Assembly (NCBI RefSeq): GCF_024699925.1
Contig: NZ_JAJOMX010000001.1
Coordinates: forward strand, 248,001-312,000
Reading direction: 5' to 3'
From: Mesorhizobium sp. J428
GTDB lineage: Bacteria > Pseudomonadota > Alphaproteobacteria > Rhizobiales > Rhizobiaceae
Length of the DNA: 64,000 bases
Part shown: one piece after another, positions 7,687 through 18,411 of the stretch
Numbering within the stretch: position 1 is the first letter of the stretch
Layout: each line of letters begins with the position of its first letter
Program-made: the position numbers and the translations under genes
Notes under the pieces: model-generated
What the model was told of the DNA's origin: nothing
The model's database searches: none
The model's input: only the letters and a program-made list of their open reading frames with translations

Positions 7687-8676
7687 TTACTTGCCCAGCA
7701 GCTCGAAGAACTTGTCGGAGCCCGGATTGCGCTCCGCGATCTCCTTTTTCAGCGGGTCGAGCACGGCGCGCCACTCGTCCGGATTTGCCGGCTCGACGAT
7801 CTTGATGCCCGCCTGCTCGAGCTTGCCGTAGGCGGCCTTCTCGGCCGGGATGTTGACCTCGAGGTCGACATAGTCGCCGGTCGCAGCGGCGATCTTGCGC
7901 ATCATCTCCTGCTTCTCCGGCGACAGCGCGTCGAACTTGGTCTTGCTCATCGCGAACAGCATCGAGCCGAACATGTGCTGCGTCTTCAGAAGCGAGTTCG
8001 TCACCTCGTTGAACTTCATGTCGATCGCGGCCGCCGCCGACGTGTCGAAACCCTGCGCCACGCCGGTTTGCATGGCGGTGTAGACCTCGCCCCAGGTGAC
8101 CGGAGTGGGCTTCGCGCCCATCAGCTCAAACATGCGGATCCAGACGAAGTTCTCGGGCGAGCGCATCCGCAGGCCGTTCATGCCGGCCAGCGTCGTAGGC
8201 GCGTCGCCCTTGAACATCAGGTCGCGGAAGCCGAGGTGGATGAAGCCGAGCACCTCGACGTCGCTGTTCTCGCGCACGCCGGCGATGAGCCCCTGGCCGT
8301 GCTCGCCCTTGTAGACGCTGCGGGCATGCTCCCAGCCCTTGAACACGCCCGGCGCCGAGGTCGTCGCCATCGGCGGATAAAGCTTGTCCAGGATCGGGGT
8401 CGACGTAATCGAGATGTCGATCGCGCCCTGGTTGACGAGGTCCAGCGCCTCTCGCTCCTGCCCAAGCTGCGCGCCCGGGAAGACCATTACGGTGATCTCG
8501 CCGTTGGAGAGCTCCTTGGCGAATTCGGCGAACTTCTTCGCCGCGGTGTCCACCTGCCCGCCCACCGCATGGTGGTGGGCGAGCCGGAAGGTCTCGGCGA
8601 GTGCAGCGCTGCCAAAGGCGCATACTGAACTCAGGACGGCAATTGCGGTTGTAGCAACGATTGAACGCAGTTTCAT
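7687..8676 (-). CDS. dctP: TRAP transporter substrate-binding protein (DctP-type)
   Basis: A 329-residue periplasmic binding protein. A signal peptide ends near residue 28 (SAALA/ET), followed by FRLAHHHAVGGQVDTAAKKF and the DctP signature region with MRSPENFVWIRMFELMGAKP near 165, which holds the Arg that usually binds a carboxylate. The substrate is therefore probably an organic acid, but which one is unknown. The upstream co-transcribed M24 peptidase hints at an amide- or peptide-derived acid. Confidence 0.93.
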   Translation of the reverse strand: MKLRSIVATTAIAVLSSVCAFGSAALAETFRLAHHHAVGGQVDTAAKKFAEFAKELSNGEITVMVFPGAQLGQEREALDLVNQGAIDISITSTPILDKLYPPMATTSAPGVFKGWEHARSVYKGEHGQGLIAGVRENSDVEVLGFIHLGFRDLMFKGDAPTTLAGMNGLRMRSPENFVWIRMFELMGAKPTPVTWGEVYTAMQTGVAQGFDTSAAAAIDMKFNEVTNSLLKTQHMFGSMLFAMSKTKFDALSPEKQEMMRKIAAATGDYVDLEVNIPAEKAAYGKLEQAGIKIVEPANPDEWRAVLDPLKKEIAERNPGSDKFFELLGK

Positions 8677-8726
8677 GAAGTAGCTCCTAGTGTTCCCTTG
8701 TTGTTGTGACCCCTCCCAAGGTCGGG

Positions 8727-9860
8727 TCAGTAATTGATCGTCTGCCCGATCACTGGCAGTTCCTCCGGTGCCAGCCCGAGCGTCAGCAACCGGTAGCCGG
8801 TCTCGGTGACGAGCACGAGGTCTTCCGTGTGGTAGGTCCCGGTCGCATGCTTCACCATCGGCTCGATGTTGATCACCATGCCGGCCATGAGCGGCGTCTT
8901 GTCGCCGGGCCTCAGCATCGGGTTCTCGTGCAGCTCGACCCCGAAGCTGTGCCCGATATGCGGCATCGTGAACGGCAGGCCGTGCTTGGCGTAGAGATCC
9001 TTGCAGAGGAAGAAGAGGTCTTCGGCCAGCACGCCCGGCTTCACCGCTTCGATCGTCTCGCGCTGGATGCGGATGAGTTTTGCATAGACGTCCTTCTGCT
9101 CCTCGCTCGGCCGGCCGGCGGAATAAGTGCGCGCAAAATCGCTGGCAAAGGCGCCATAGGTTCCACCCACGTCGAAGCGGATGATGTCGCCCGGTCTCGG
9201 CAGGACGTCCGACTGGGCGGTCGTGTGCGGATGCTTGGTCCGCTCGCCCGACGCAAACGCCATGAACAGCGTGCCGTCGGCGCCGTAGTTGATGATGTTG
9301 TTGGCGATCTTCTGGGCCATGTCCGCCTCGGAATCGCCCTGGTTGCTGGCCTCCATCGCGTCGAGCACGGCCTTGTGCGTCTGCCGGGTGGCCGCCTCGA
9401 TGAGCGCGACTTCGCTCTCTCCCTTGATCACCCGAACCCCGGTGACAGTCTCGGTCGTGTTGACGAATTCGGCGTCCGGCAACGCGGCCGTGAGCGCCTC
9501 GTAGGCCGACACCGGCAGGTAATCGAGGTCGATGCCCAACTTGCCGCTATCCAGACCTTCCTTCTTGAGTTCGCGTGCCAGCACCTCGACTGGAATTTCT
9601 GCGAACTCGGTGTAGGTGCGCACGTCCGGAATCCAGCTCTCCGACCGCGTCAGGCTCTCCTCGATCGAGCACACGATGTTGAAAGGCTCGCCCTTGGCAG
9701 GGAACACGGCGTAGGCGTGGCGCGGGCGGATCAGCCGCACGGTCGAGATGTAGGCGCCGGAGGCGTAGGCGAAATTCTCCGGGCTCATCGCGACGATCGC
9801 CACGAGGCCTTCCTTGGCCGGAAGGGCCTTGAGCGCTTCCATGTTGGGCTTGAACTGCAT
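8727..9860 (-). CDS. M24-family metallopeptidase (Xaa-Pro peptidase-like)
   Basis: A 377-residue pita-bread hydrolase. The N-terminal creatinase-like domain covers about residues 1-135. The catalytic domain shows all five metal ligands: two Asp in FDVGGTYGAFASDF, His in MPHIGHSFGVELHENP, and Glu in INIEPM and HTEDLV. The ATG at 9860 was chosen over an upstream in-frame start because it has a GGAGAGG site. It leads the TRAP operon, with 50 bases before dctP. Relatives include prolidase, creatinase and ectoine hydrolase; the substrate is probably what the TRAP system imports. Confidence 0.9.
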   Translation of the reverse strand: MQFKPNMEALKALPAKEGLVAIVAMSPENFAYASGAYISTVRLIRPRHAYAVFPAKGEPFNIVCSIEESLTRSESWIPDVRTYTEFAEIPVEVLARELKKEGLDSGKLGIDLDYLPVSAYEALTAALPDAEFVNTTETVTGVRVIKGESEVALIEAATRQTHKAVLDAMEASNQGDSEADMAQKIANNIINYGADGTLFMAFASGERTKHPHTTAQSDVLPRPGDIIRFDVGGTYGAFASDFARTYSAGRPSEEQKDVYAKLIRIQRETIEAVKPGVLAEDLFFLCKDLYAKHGLPFTMPHIGHSFGVELHENPMLRPGDKTPLMAGMVINIEPMVKHATGTYHTEDLVLVTETGYRLLTLGLAPEELPVIGQTINY

Positions 9861-10091
9861 GTCGGTACCACCTCTCCACGATCGCATGACGGTCGAAGGG
9901 AGGCCGCGGCCGTCAGCCGCGCACTGTTCTTTTCCCCTCAACTTGCCAACAGATTGTCATCATTTTATCGTCACTTCAACGGTCTTTTTTTAGGCTATGG
10001 CGCGACGATATGCCGACGAAATAGGCAGCGGAGTTGCCCGGAACATCACGCCGGGCTACATGGGAATCACAGGTGTTTCGAGGATGGGTGA
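9861..10091. promoter_or_regulatory. Divergent promoter region, TRAP operon and MarR-like gene
   Basis: A 231-base gap between divergent starts contains an AT-rich core around 9945-10000, with TTGTCATCATTTTATCGTCA. It must hold both promoters and probably the regulator's binding site. No clean palindrome was found. Confidence 0.4.
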
Positions 10092-10605
10092 GTGAATAAG
10101 ACGCTTGAGGAGAAAGACGTGAGCCAGACAGTCGAAAGGCTCGCGCCACTTATGACCCAGTTCGAACTGGCCATGATTGTCGCGCGCAACGCGCAGGAAC
10201 AGTGGGGCATTTCGTTGTGCCGCCGCGGCCGGAATGAAAGGCTATTCGACGACGGATCTGCTCGTGCTTCACATGGTCGGATACGGCCCGAAGCGGCTCG
10301 CCGACATCTGCTTCAGCCTCAATATCGAGGACACGCATATCGTCTCATATGCGCTCAAGAAGCTGCAGCGGGCCAAGCTGGTCGAAAGCTCTCGCATCGG
10401 CAAGGATACGTTCTTCGCCCCGTCCGAGGACGGCCAGAAATTCGTTGACGACTACAAGGCCATGCGCAAGCGGTTCCTGATCCGGGCACTCGCAAAGTTC
10501 TCCAGCGGGGAGCTCGATCTTGAGCAGCTCGCCGAGATGCTGCGCGTCCTGTCAGGCCTCTACGAGCAGGCGGCGCGCAGCGCGGAGAATTCGATGGCGG
10601 TGTGA
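10092..10605 (+). CDS. MarR-like winged-helix regulator, apparent +1 frameshift
   Basis: Two frames together give one protein of the rhizobial winged-helix family. Frame one (GTG at 10092) reads VERLAPLMTQFELAMIVARN, then the family sequence continues in the next frame as RCAAAAGMKGYSTTDLLVLH and RLADICFSLNIEDTHIVSYA. Removing one G from the GGGG run at 10204-10207 restores W-x-x-R-C-x-A-A-A-G and a 170-residue protein. It is either a sequencing error or a real null. It is divergent from the peptidase/TRAP operon, which it probably regulates. Confidence 0.8.
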
Positions 10606-10641
10606 CGCGCCGCGGCCTGCCGCGCCGCGCCAACTTGTCCG

Positions 10642-11730
10642 TCAGCTAGGCATCGCACCCGTATAGATCGAGCTCGGCCTCAGGAGCCGTCCCGTCCGCT
10701 GCTGTTCGAGCGCGTGCGCCGTCCAGCCGGCGGTGCGGCCCACCGCGAAAATCGGCGTGAAGGCGCGCCGGGGGATCTTCAGCGCGTCGAGCAGGATCGC
10801 AGTGTAGAACTCGACATTGGTGTCGAGCCTGCGGTCGGGCTTTGCCGCCTCCAGCGCGCGCCGCGCATAGGCCTCCACCTCCGCGGCGAAGCCGAGGTCG
10901 GTGCCGCGCCCGCCCAGCCGCTCGACCGCGCGCTTCAGCACGTCGGCGCGCGGGTCGCGCACCTTGTAGATACGGTGGCCGAAGCCCATCAGACGCTCGC
11001 CGCGCGACAACGCCTCGTCGATCCAGCCGGCGATGCGGTCCTTGGTGGCGATCGCGTCCAGCATGTCGAGCACCGGCTCCGGCGCGCCGCCATGCAGCGG
11101 CCCGGTCAGCGCGCAGTAGCCCGCCGTCACCGCCATGAACAGGTTCGCCTGCGTCGATGCCACCACACGCGCGGCGAAGGTCGAGGCATTCATGCCGTGG
11201 TCGGCGACGGTGACTAGATAGGCGTCGAGCGCCTTCGCCTCCTCCGCGCCCGCCGTCTCGCCGCGCATCATCCTGAGCAGATCAGCGGCATGCCCGAGCG
11301 CCGGGTCCGGAGCCACGGGCGCCTTGCCTTCCGCCTGCCGCACCAGCGCCGCCGCAAGCACCGGCATGGCGCCGACGATCACCGTCTCCGGGGCAAGCCA
11401 CTCGACCGGCGCGATTGCGGCCACGGCCACGCGGAAGGCGTCGATCATCGGCAGGCCCGCAGTCGCGGGAAGGATCGCCGGCAGGCGCCGGAACGCTGCC
11501 ACCCGACCTTCTCCCAGCCGCTGCCTCGCTTCCGCCGGGTCGATCTCGCGCGCCGTCGCTGCACCCCACAGCCGCGCCGCCAGCTCTTCGAAATCCGTAT
11601 GCTGTGCAAGCTCGCCGATCCGCATGCCGGCGACGATCAGCTCGCCCTTCTCGCCATCGACATGCGACAGCGCCGTTACCGCGGCGGCGACGCCGTCGAG
11701 ACCGGCGGCCGGATTGGAATGGATCGTCAT
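10642..11730 (-). CDS. Citrate synthase/2-methylcitrate synthase family enzyme
   Basis: A 362-residue enzyme of the short citrate synthase type. Substrate and catalytic His are visible in ADHGMNAST (His178), PLHGGA (His213) and GFGHRIYK (His252), with Arg in VRDPRA. The usual catalytic Asp (NVDFYS in E. coli) is Glu here, NVEFY at 305-309, a variant I recall from other members. The ATG at 11730 has AGGAGAG upstream. It should condense an acyl-CoA with oxaloacetate, or a related 2-oxoacid; which one is unresolved. It is divergent from a second, HTH-bearing citrate synthase gene. Confidence 0.88.
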   Translation of the reverse strand: MTIHSNPAAGLDGVAAAVTALSHVDGEKGELIVAGMRIGELAQHTDFEELAARLWGAATAREIDPAEARQRLGEGRVAAFRRLPAILPATAGLPMIDAFRVAVAAIAPVEWLAPETVIVGAMPVLAAALVRQAEGKAPVAPDPALGHAADLLRMMRGETAGAEEAKALDAYLVTVADHGMNASTFAARVVASTQANLFMAVTAGYCALTGPLHGGAPEPVLDMLDAIATKDRIAGWIDEALSRGERLMGFGHRIYKVRDPRADVLKRAVERLGGRGTDLGFAAEVEAYARRALEAAKPDRRLDTNVEFYTAILLDALKIPRRAFTPIFAVGRTAGWTAHALEQQRTGRLLRPSSIYTGAMPS

Positions 11731-11776
11731 GGTCGTCTCTCCTGCTGCACTGCAAAAAGAGTAGGCCTCTTCCATC

Positions 11777-11804
11777 ATTGATCAATCTTGATTAGCATGA
11801 TCAA
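11777..11804. promoter_or_regulatory. Candidate operator between the two citrate synthase genes
   Basis: A perfect palindrome ATTGATCAAT (11777-11786) is followed by an inverted repeat TTGAT-N7-ATCAA (11788-11804) that covers the start of the rightward gene. It is a plausible binding site for the HTH domain encoded there. Confidence 0.45.
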
Positions 11805-11805
11805 T

Positions 11806-13014
11806 ATGAAAACCGGTTCCTCTCCCGCCTTCCTCACCGCCCGCGAGGCCGCGGCCGAACTGTCGGTCTCGCTTGCCACCCTCTACGCCTATGTCAGCCG
11901 TGGCCTCGTCCGCTCGGAGCCGGTCGGCGATGGCCGCGCGCGGCGCTACAGGGCGGACGACATCCGCGCGCTGCGCCAGCGCCGCCGCACTTCGGGCGCG
12001 GTGCAGCCCTCCGCCGAGGCCGCGATCCCGGTGCTCGACACGACCGTGGCCACCATCACCGAGGCCGGTCCGATCTATCGCGGCGTGCCGGTGGTGGCGC
12101 TCGCCGAGGCCGCAACCGTCGAACAGGCCGCCACGCTCCTCTGGGACGCGCGCCGCGCCGATCCCTTCGAGCCCACCAACATGCCGGTCGTGGACGCTCC
12201 GATGCAGGCGATTTTCGAGGCCGCCCGCGAGGCCAAGCCGCTGCCACGCGCGATCGCGGTGCTGGCGCTTGCCAGCGACGCGGACCCGCGCGCCCACAAC
12301 CGCTCCGCCGAGGGCCGTGCCGCGGCCGGCGCGCGGGTGACGCGGCTGGTCACGGCCGCGGTCCTCGGCGCTGCCCCCTCGCCCTTGCCGATCCACCGCC
12401 AGGTGGCGCAGGCCTGGGCGAACGACCACCCTGCAGCGGAAGACCTTTTGCGCCGCGCACTGGTGTTGCTCGCCGACCACGAGCTCAATGCCTCGACCTG
12501 GACCGCGCGCTGCGCGGCCTCCACCGGCCTCAACCTCTACGATGCTGCAATTGCCGGCCTCGCCGCGCTGAAAGGTCCGCGCCACGGCGGCGCCGGCCCG
12601 CTCGCCGCCCGCATGGTCGCCGAGCTCGGCGACGGCGACATCGCAGCGGCGATAACGGACCGTGTCGCACTCGGCGAGCCGATCCCCGGTTTCGGCCACA
12701 CCGTCTACGTCGATGGCGATCCCCGCGCCGACGTGCTCCTGCGCGCGCTCGCCGCCGCGGGCGCCGACCCGCGCCTGGCGGTCGAATTGCCCCGCCTCGT
12801 TACCGAGGCAACGGGGCTCTACGCGAACATCGACTATGCGCTGGCGGTGCTGATGCGCACGCTGAACCTGCCCGTCGGCCACGAAACCGCGCTCTTCGCC
12901 ATCGCCCGCACCTCCGGCTGGATGGCGCATGCGATCGAGCAGTTGCAGTCGGGCGCGCTGATCCGCCCCCGCGCGCGCTATGTCGGGCCGGAAGCGGGAC
13001 GTGCGGCCGGCTAG
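11806..13014 (+). CDS. Helix-turn-helix domain fused to a citrate synthase domain
   Basis: A 402-residue protein. Residues 10-60 form a MerR/excisionase-like helix-turn-helix (LTAREAAAELSVSLATLYAY, then ARRYRADDIRALRQRR). Residues 75-400 are a citrate synthase fold that keeps the key residues: His225 (LADHELNAST), His260 (PRHGGA), His298 (GFGHTVY), Arg307 (DPRA), Asp343 (NIDYA), Arg368 and Arg388. Possible starts are TTG 11788, ATG 11797 and ATG 11806. It could be an enzyme that also binds DNA, or a metabolite sensor built from an enzyme. The family is known by annotation; its role is not. Confidence 0.85.
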   Translation: MKTGSSPAFLTAREAAAELSVSLATLYAYVSRGLVRSEPVGDGRARRYRADDIRALRQRRRTSGAVQPSAEAAIPVLDTTVATITEAGPIYRGVPVVALAEAATVEQAATLLWDARRADPFEPTNMPVVDAPMQAIFEAAREAKPLPRAIAVLALASDADPRAHNRSAEGRAAAGARVTRLVTAAVLGAAPSPLPIHRQVAQAWANDHPAAEDLLRRALVLLADHELNASTWTARCAASTGLNLYDAAIAGLAALKGPRHGGAGPLAARMVAELGDGDIAAAITDRVALGEPIPGFGHTVYVDGDPRADVLLRALAAAGADPRLAVELPRLVTEATGLYANIDYALAVLMRTLNLPVGHETALFAIARTSGWMAHAIEQLQSGALIRPRARYVGPEAGRAAG

Positions 13015-13343
13015 GCGCCAACTCTCGACGGCAGTCCTGCGCCGAACGTCGCTAGCGCTTCAATAACCGGAAGCATCCGATGCCCCGCCGAAGTCAGTTC
13101 ATACTCGGTCTTGGGTGGCACCGTCGGATATGTCGTCTTTTCGACGAGACCTTGTTCCTCGAGCATCTGCAGCCGCATGGCGAGCATGCGTGGACTGATA
13201 CCGGCAAGCGACCTTTGCAGTTCCGAGTAGCGCTTTCTTCCCGACAGAAGGTCGCGAACGATGAGCGAAGTCCACTTGCCCGACAAGACGTCGCTGGCAC
13301 GGGCCACCGGACATTCGGGATCGCAGACATCCATACGTGGCAT
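13011..13343 (-). CDS. HxlR-family transcriptional regulator
   Basis: A 110-residue winged-helix regulator with the HxlR signature: an N-terminal Cys pair (DVCDPECPVARASDVLSGKW), LIVRDLLSGRKRYSELQRSL, and ISPRMLAMRLQMLEEQGLVE. The cysteines may sense electrophiles or oxidants, as in some members. The start at 13343 matches the usual short N-terminus. Its stop overlaps the stop of the convergent HTH-citrate synthase gene by four bases (CTAG). It is divergent from the membrane protein at 13430, its likely target. Confidence 0.88.
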   Translation of the reverse strand: MPRMDVCDPECPVARASDVLSGKWTSLIVRDLLSGRKRYSELQRSLAGISPRMLAMRLQMLEEQGLVEKTTYPTVPPKTEYELTSAGHRMLPVIEALATFGAGLPSRVGA

Positions 13344-13429
13344 TGCTATCACTATAAAAAATGTAACTACTTCACTTTGTATAGTATGACGGTTACCGTT
13401 TGGCAACCTGTCGAAAAGAGCCTCTCATC

Positions 13430-13828
13430 ATGACACGGTTGACAGTGCTGCTCATCGTCGTTGCCATTTCTCAATTTGTGCTGGGCGCCTTCACGCTGCT
13501 GGCACCGGGACCCTTTTTCCACTGGATGGGACTGACCCCTCCACCGCCGGACAACGGCTATATCATCGGCATGCTCGCCGCGCGCTTCATCGCTTACGGC
13601 ATTGGCATGACTGCACTTGCTCGCGCGGAACGGCCGGATCCGTTCTGGATCCGGAACATGGCACTCATTCAGGCCATCGATTTTGCGGTCGGCGCATTCT
13701 ACGTCTCGTCGGGGACGATAGCGTTCGCCGTGGCAGCATTTCCGATGTTCAATGCATTGGTTTTCGGCGCCCTGCTCTGGTTCTGGACGCCTCGCGCTCC
13801 ACAGCCTGCAGCAAACCGACCGGTCTGA
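13430..13828 (+). CDS. Small four-helix membrane protein
   Basis: A 132-residue integral membrane protein with four predicted transmembrane helices, the first being [18 protein letters not shown]. It has no recognised catalytic motif. It resembles small inner-membrane proteins that sit next to HxlR-type regulators. The ATG at 13430 was chosen because helix 1 follows directly. The 86-base gap to hxlR is AT-rich and probably carries both promoters. Function is unknown. Confidence 0.7.
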   Translation: MTRLTVLLIVVAISQFVLGAFTLLAPGPFFHWMGLTPPPPDNGYIIGMLAARFIAYGIGMTALARAERPDPFWIRNMALIQAIDFAVGAFYVSSGTIAFAVAAFPMFNALVFGALLWFWTPRAPQPAANRPV

Positions 13829-13840
13829 CCGGTGCGACGA

Positions 13841-13872
13841 AAAAGGGCGGTGCCTCTCGGCACCGCCCTTTT
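13841..13872. terminator. Bidirectional terminator, membrane protein gene and rpoD
   Basis: A perfect 14-bp stem, AAAAGGGCGGTGCC paired with GGCACCGCCCTTTT, with a TCTC loop lies between two convergent genes. It has A and T tracts on each side and can act for both. Confidence 0.92.
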
Positions 13873-13892
13873 CAATTGTCCCAAACCGAGCC

Positions 13893-15916
<2,024 letters not shown>

Positions 15917-16291
15917 TCCTTGCATCTCCAAACGCAGGCCGCCTGCTTCCGTCCCTACTAGATAGGGCGCGTATTGCATCTTGCCGAGGATCGGGTACGG
16001 ATACGGTCTGATTCCGCTCCCTTCGGAGCAGCTATCCAGGTTCCGCTTAATGTCCGATTAACCCTGTTACCGGGAACGGGAGATATTATCCCGTCAGCGG
16101 CCAGCGCTCCGTCCTGTTCCTCGGCCTTCCGGCCAGTCCATCGTCTCGCGGTTTCCCGCTGATCAGCCAGTGTTGAACCGTCGTGATTCCGACAATTATG
16201 CCCGAACGTCAAGCGGCTCAAACCTGATTCGGGGCGAAAAAGCGAATCAAATTCGCACCTTCGCCCGATTCGCTGGTTCGATACGCGACGT
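15917..16291. other. dnaG-rpoD intergenic region
   Basis: This 375-base gap has no convincing gene. It contains the dnaG terminator-like hairpin at 16241-16274, a small dyad ACGGGA-N7-TCCCGT at 16076-16094, and presumably the rpoD promoter, which I could not place. Confidence 0.5.
16241..16274 (-). terminator. Terminator-like hairpin after dnaG
   Basis: Read on the minus strand, AGCGAATC pairs with GATTCGCT across an 18-base loop and is followed by TTTT. It starts 18 bases after the dnaG stop. A longer, alternative GCGAATCGGGCGAA pairing is also possible. Confidence 0.5.
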
Positions 16292-18202
16292 TCAGTTTCT
16301 GCCAGCCCGTCCCGACTGCACGCCGAAGCCTTCGATCAGCGCTTCGGTCGCCTGCATGTCGCGGAACTGGGACTGTATGTCGAGAAGTCGCATGAAATTC
16401 TCTTCCGTCGATTCCGACGCGAGCGCGATTTCTGCTGCCTTCAGTTCCTTATGTAGAGTGCGCTGGCTGCGGTGCAAGTGGAGCGCCTGCGCGAAGGCGT
16501 CGCGGGCGTCGTCCAGTGCCGCGTCCTCCAGCGCCGTCCAGTCGCGCACCCGCCGCACCAGCTCCGTCGCCTCCTGCCAGACCGGCTCCAGGCCAGCCTC
16601 GCGCACCACGCCGAGCAGGCTGTCGCGATCGCCGGCCACATCGTGCGCCAGCGCGTCAAGCAGCGCGGCGTGCAGTTGCACCAGCCGCGGGTTGCTCAGG
16701 TCCAGCATCTCGATCAGGTCGTAATTCTCCTCGATCAGCGCCGGATGGCTGATCAGCGCCACCATGATCGCCGCCTCGCGGATCGGCATCGCCCCGCCCT
16801 TCACCATGGCCGAACGCGTCAGGCTGTCGCTGAACGCCATCCGACCCTCGCCTGGTCCGCCGCGCCGCTGCTGTCCGCCCTTGCGGAAATCGCCGCGCTC
16901 GCCGCGTGCCGCCCGGGCCGAGCCGAAGAACACCTGCACCCGCTCGCGCATTTCTTGGCTGTAGTGGAAGCGCACGGTCTCGTCCCTGATGCGCGACGTC
17001 ACCTCGCGCAGCGTCTTTTCCAGGTCCGCCCGCTTCTCGGGCGTGTCGAACACCCCGCCCGACGTCTCTCGCAACCAGATCACGTCGGCCAGCGGTCGCG
17101 CCTCGGCGAGCACGCGCGCGAAGGCGTCGGCCCCTTCGGTGCGAACGAGGTCATCGGGATCCTTGCCCTCGCTCAGCAGAGCAAAACGCACCGTCTTGCC
17201 GGCCTGCACCAGCGGCAGGGCGAGGTCCGCCGCGCGCCACGCCGCCTTCAGCCCCGCCTTGTCGCCGTCGAAACACAGCACCGGCTCGCCGGTCATCCGC
17301 CACAACAGCTCAAGCTGGTTTTCGGTCAGCGCCGCACCGAGCGGTGCCACCACATTCTCGAAACCCGCCTGCGACAAAGCGATGGCGTCCATGTAGCCTT
17401 CGACGGCGATGATCGTGCCCTCGCGCCCCTGCGCCTTGCGCGCCTTGGCAAAATTGTAGAGCACGTTGCCCTTGTGGAAGAGCTCGGTGTCCGGCGAGTT
17501 CATGTATTTCGCCAGCGCATCCGAGCTCAACGCCCGCCCGCCGAAGGCGATCACCCTTCCCTGCCGGTCCTCGATCGGGAACATGATCCGGTCGCGAAAA
17601 TAGTCGTAGGAGACGGCGATGTCGTCGCCGTGCCGCACCAGCCCGCAGGCTTCGATCTGGTCCTTGGTGATGCCTTTCGAGGCGAGAAACTCCTTCAACG
17701 CATTGCGGCTCTCGGGTGCGTAGCCGAGCCGGAACGTCTGCTGCGTCACCGAGGTGAGCCCGCGGTCGCGCAGATAGGCCCTCGCCTTGGCGCCCTCCGG
17801 CCCTTGCAGCCGCTCCTGGAACCAGCGCGTCGCCATCTCCATCACGTCGGTCAGGCTGGCGCGCTGCTGCTCGCGGCGCTCCTGGACCTCATCCCGCGCG
17901 GGCATCGCCACGCCCGCCATCCCGGCGATGCGTTCGACCGCCTCAGGGAAGGACAGGCCCTCCAGCTCGGTCAGGAAGCGGAAATGATCGCCCGACACCC
18001 CGCAGCCGAAGCAGTGATAGCGGCCCTTACGGTCCTCGCAATGGAAGGATGGGCTCTTCTCGCCGTGGAACGGGCAACAGGCCCAGTAGTCGCCCTTCGA
18101 CGCGTTCGTCTTCTTCCTGTCCCACGAGACCCGGCTCGCGATGACCGAGGATATCGGCACACGGTCGCGGATCTCATCGAGGAAGGCGGGCGGAAAGCGC
18201 AT
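16292..18202 (-). CDS. dnaG: DNA primase DnaG
   Basis: A 636-residue primase of normal length. The zinc-binding domain is seen as CPFHGEKSPSF and YHCFGCG (residues about 43-68). The core has LGYAPESRNAL near 160, and TOPRIM residues lie in VEGYMDAIALSQAG (near 270) and CFDGDKAGLKAAWR (near 315). The C-terminal helicase-binding domain follows. It makes RNA primers for replication. It lies upstream of rpoD on the same strand, the usual rhizobial order, although a hairpin separates them. Confidence 0.97.
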   Translation of the reverse strand: MRFPPAFLDEIRDRVPISSVIASRVSWDRKKTNASKGDYWACCPFHGEKSPSFHCEDRKGRYHCFGCGVSGDHFRFLTELEGLSFPEAVERIAGMAGVAMPARDEVQERREQQRASLTDVMEMATRWFQERLQGPEGAKARAYLRDRGLTSVTQQTFRLGYAPESRNALKEFLASKGITKDQIEACGLVRHGDDIAVSYDYFRDRIMFPIEDRQGRVIAFGGRALSSDALAKYMNSPDTELFHKGNVLYNFAKARKAQGREGTIIAVEGYMDAIALSQAGFENVVAPLGAALTENQLELLWRMTGEPVLCFDGDKAGLKAAWRAADLALPLVQAGKTVRFALLSEGKDPDDLVRTEGADAFARVLAEARPLADVIWLRETSGGVFDTPEKRADLEKTLREVTSRIRDETVRFHYSQEMRERVQVFFGSARAARGERGDFRKGGQQRRGGPGEGRMAFSDSLTRSAMVKGGAMPIREAAIMVALISHPALIEENYDLIEMLDLSNPRLVQLHAALLDALAHDVAGDRDSLLGVVREAGLEPVWQEATELVRRVRDWTALEDAALDDARDAFAQALHLHRSQRTLHKELKAAEIALASESTEENFMRLLDIQSQFRDMQATEALIEGFGVQSGRAGRN

Positions 18203-18411
18203 CGGACCCTGTAATGTTCAACAACAGGCAGATAGGTCAAGCGGCGGCCCCGCGCCACCGCCAAGCTCTCCAAGTGCCCGGGATTCACAGGCCCCGGCCG
18301 CCCGGCATCGGGAAACAGTCCAGAAAAACTGCACCCCTCTCGCGCAGAACTCGATTGCGGCGCGCAGCGATTCGTGGTGCTAGGGGCGCCATTTCCAGCC
18401 GGGTCGCCGTC

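Noticed and set aside
13351..13385. ACTATA and TATAGT as an HxlR operator
   Set aside because: Six-base AT-rich arms 23 bases apart in an AT-rich region are easily due to chance.
15958..16221. Small frame in the dnaG-rpoD gap
   Set aside because: It lacks a start signal, is Arg-rich like random GC-rich translation, and occupies the likely rpoD promoter region.
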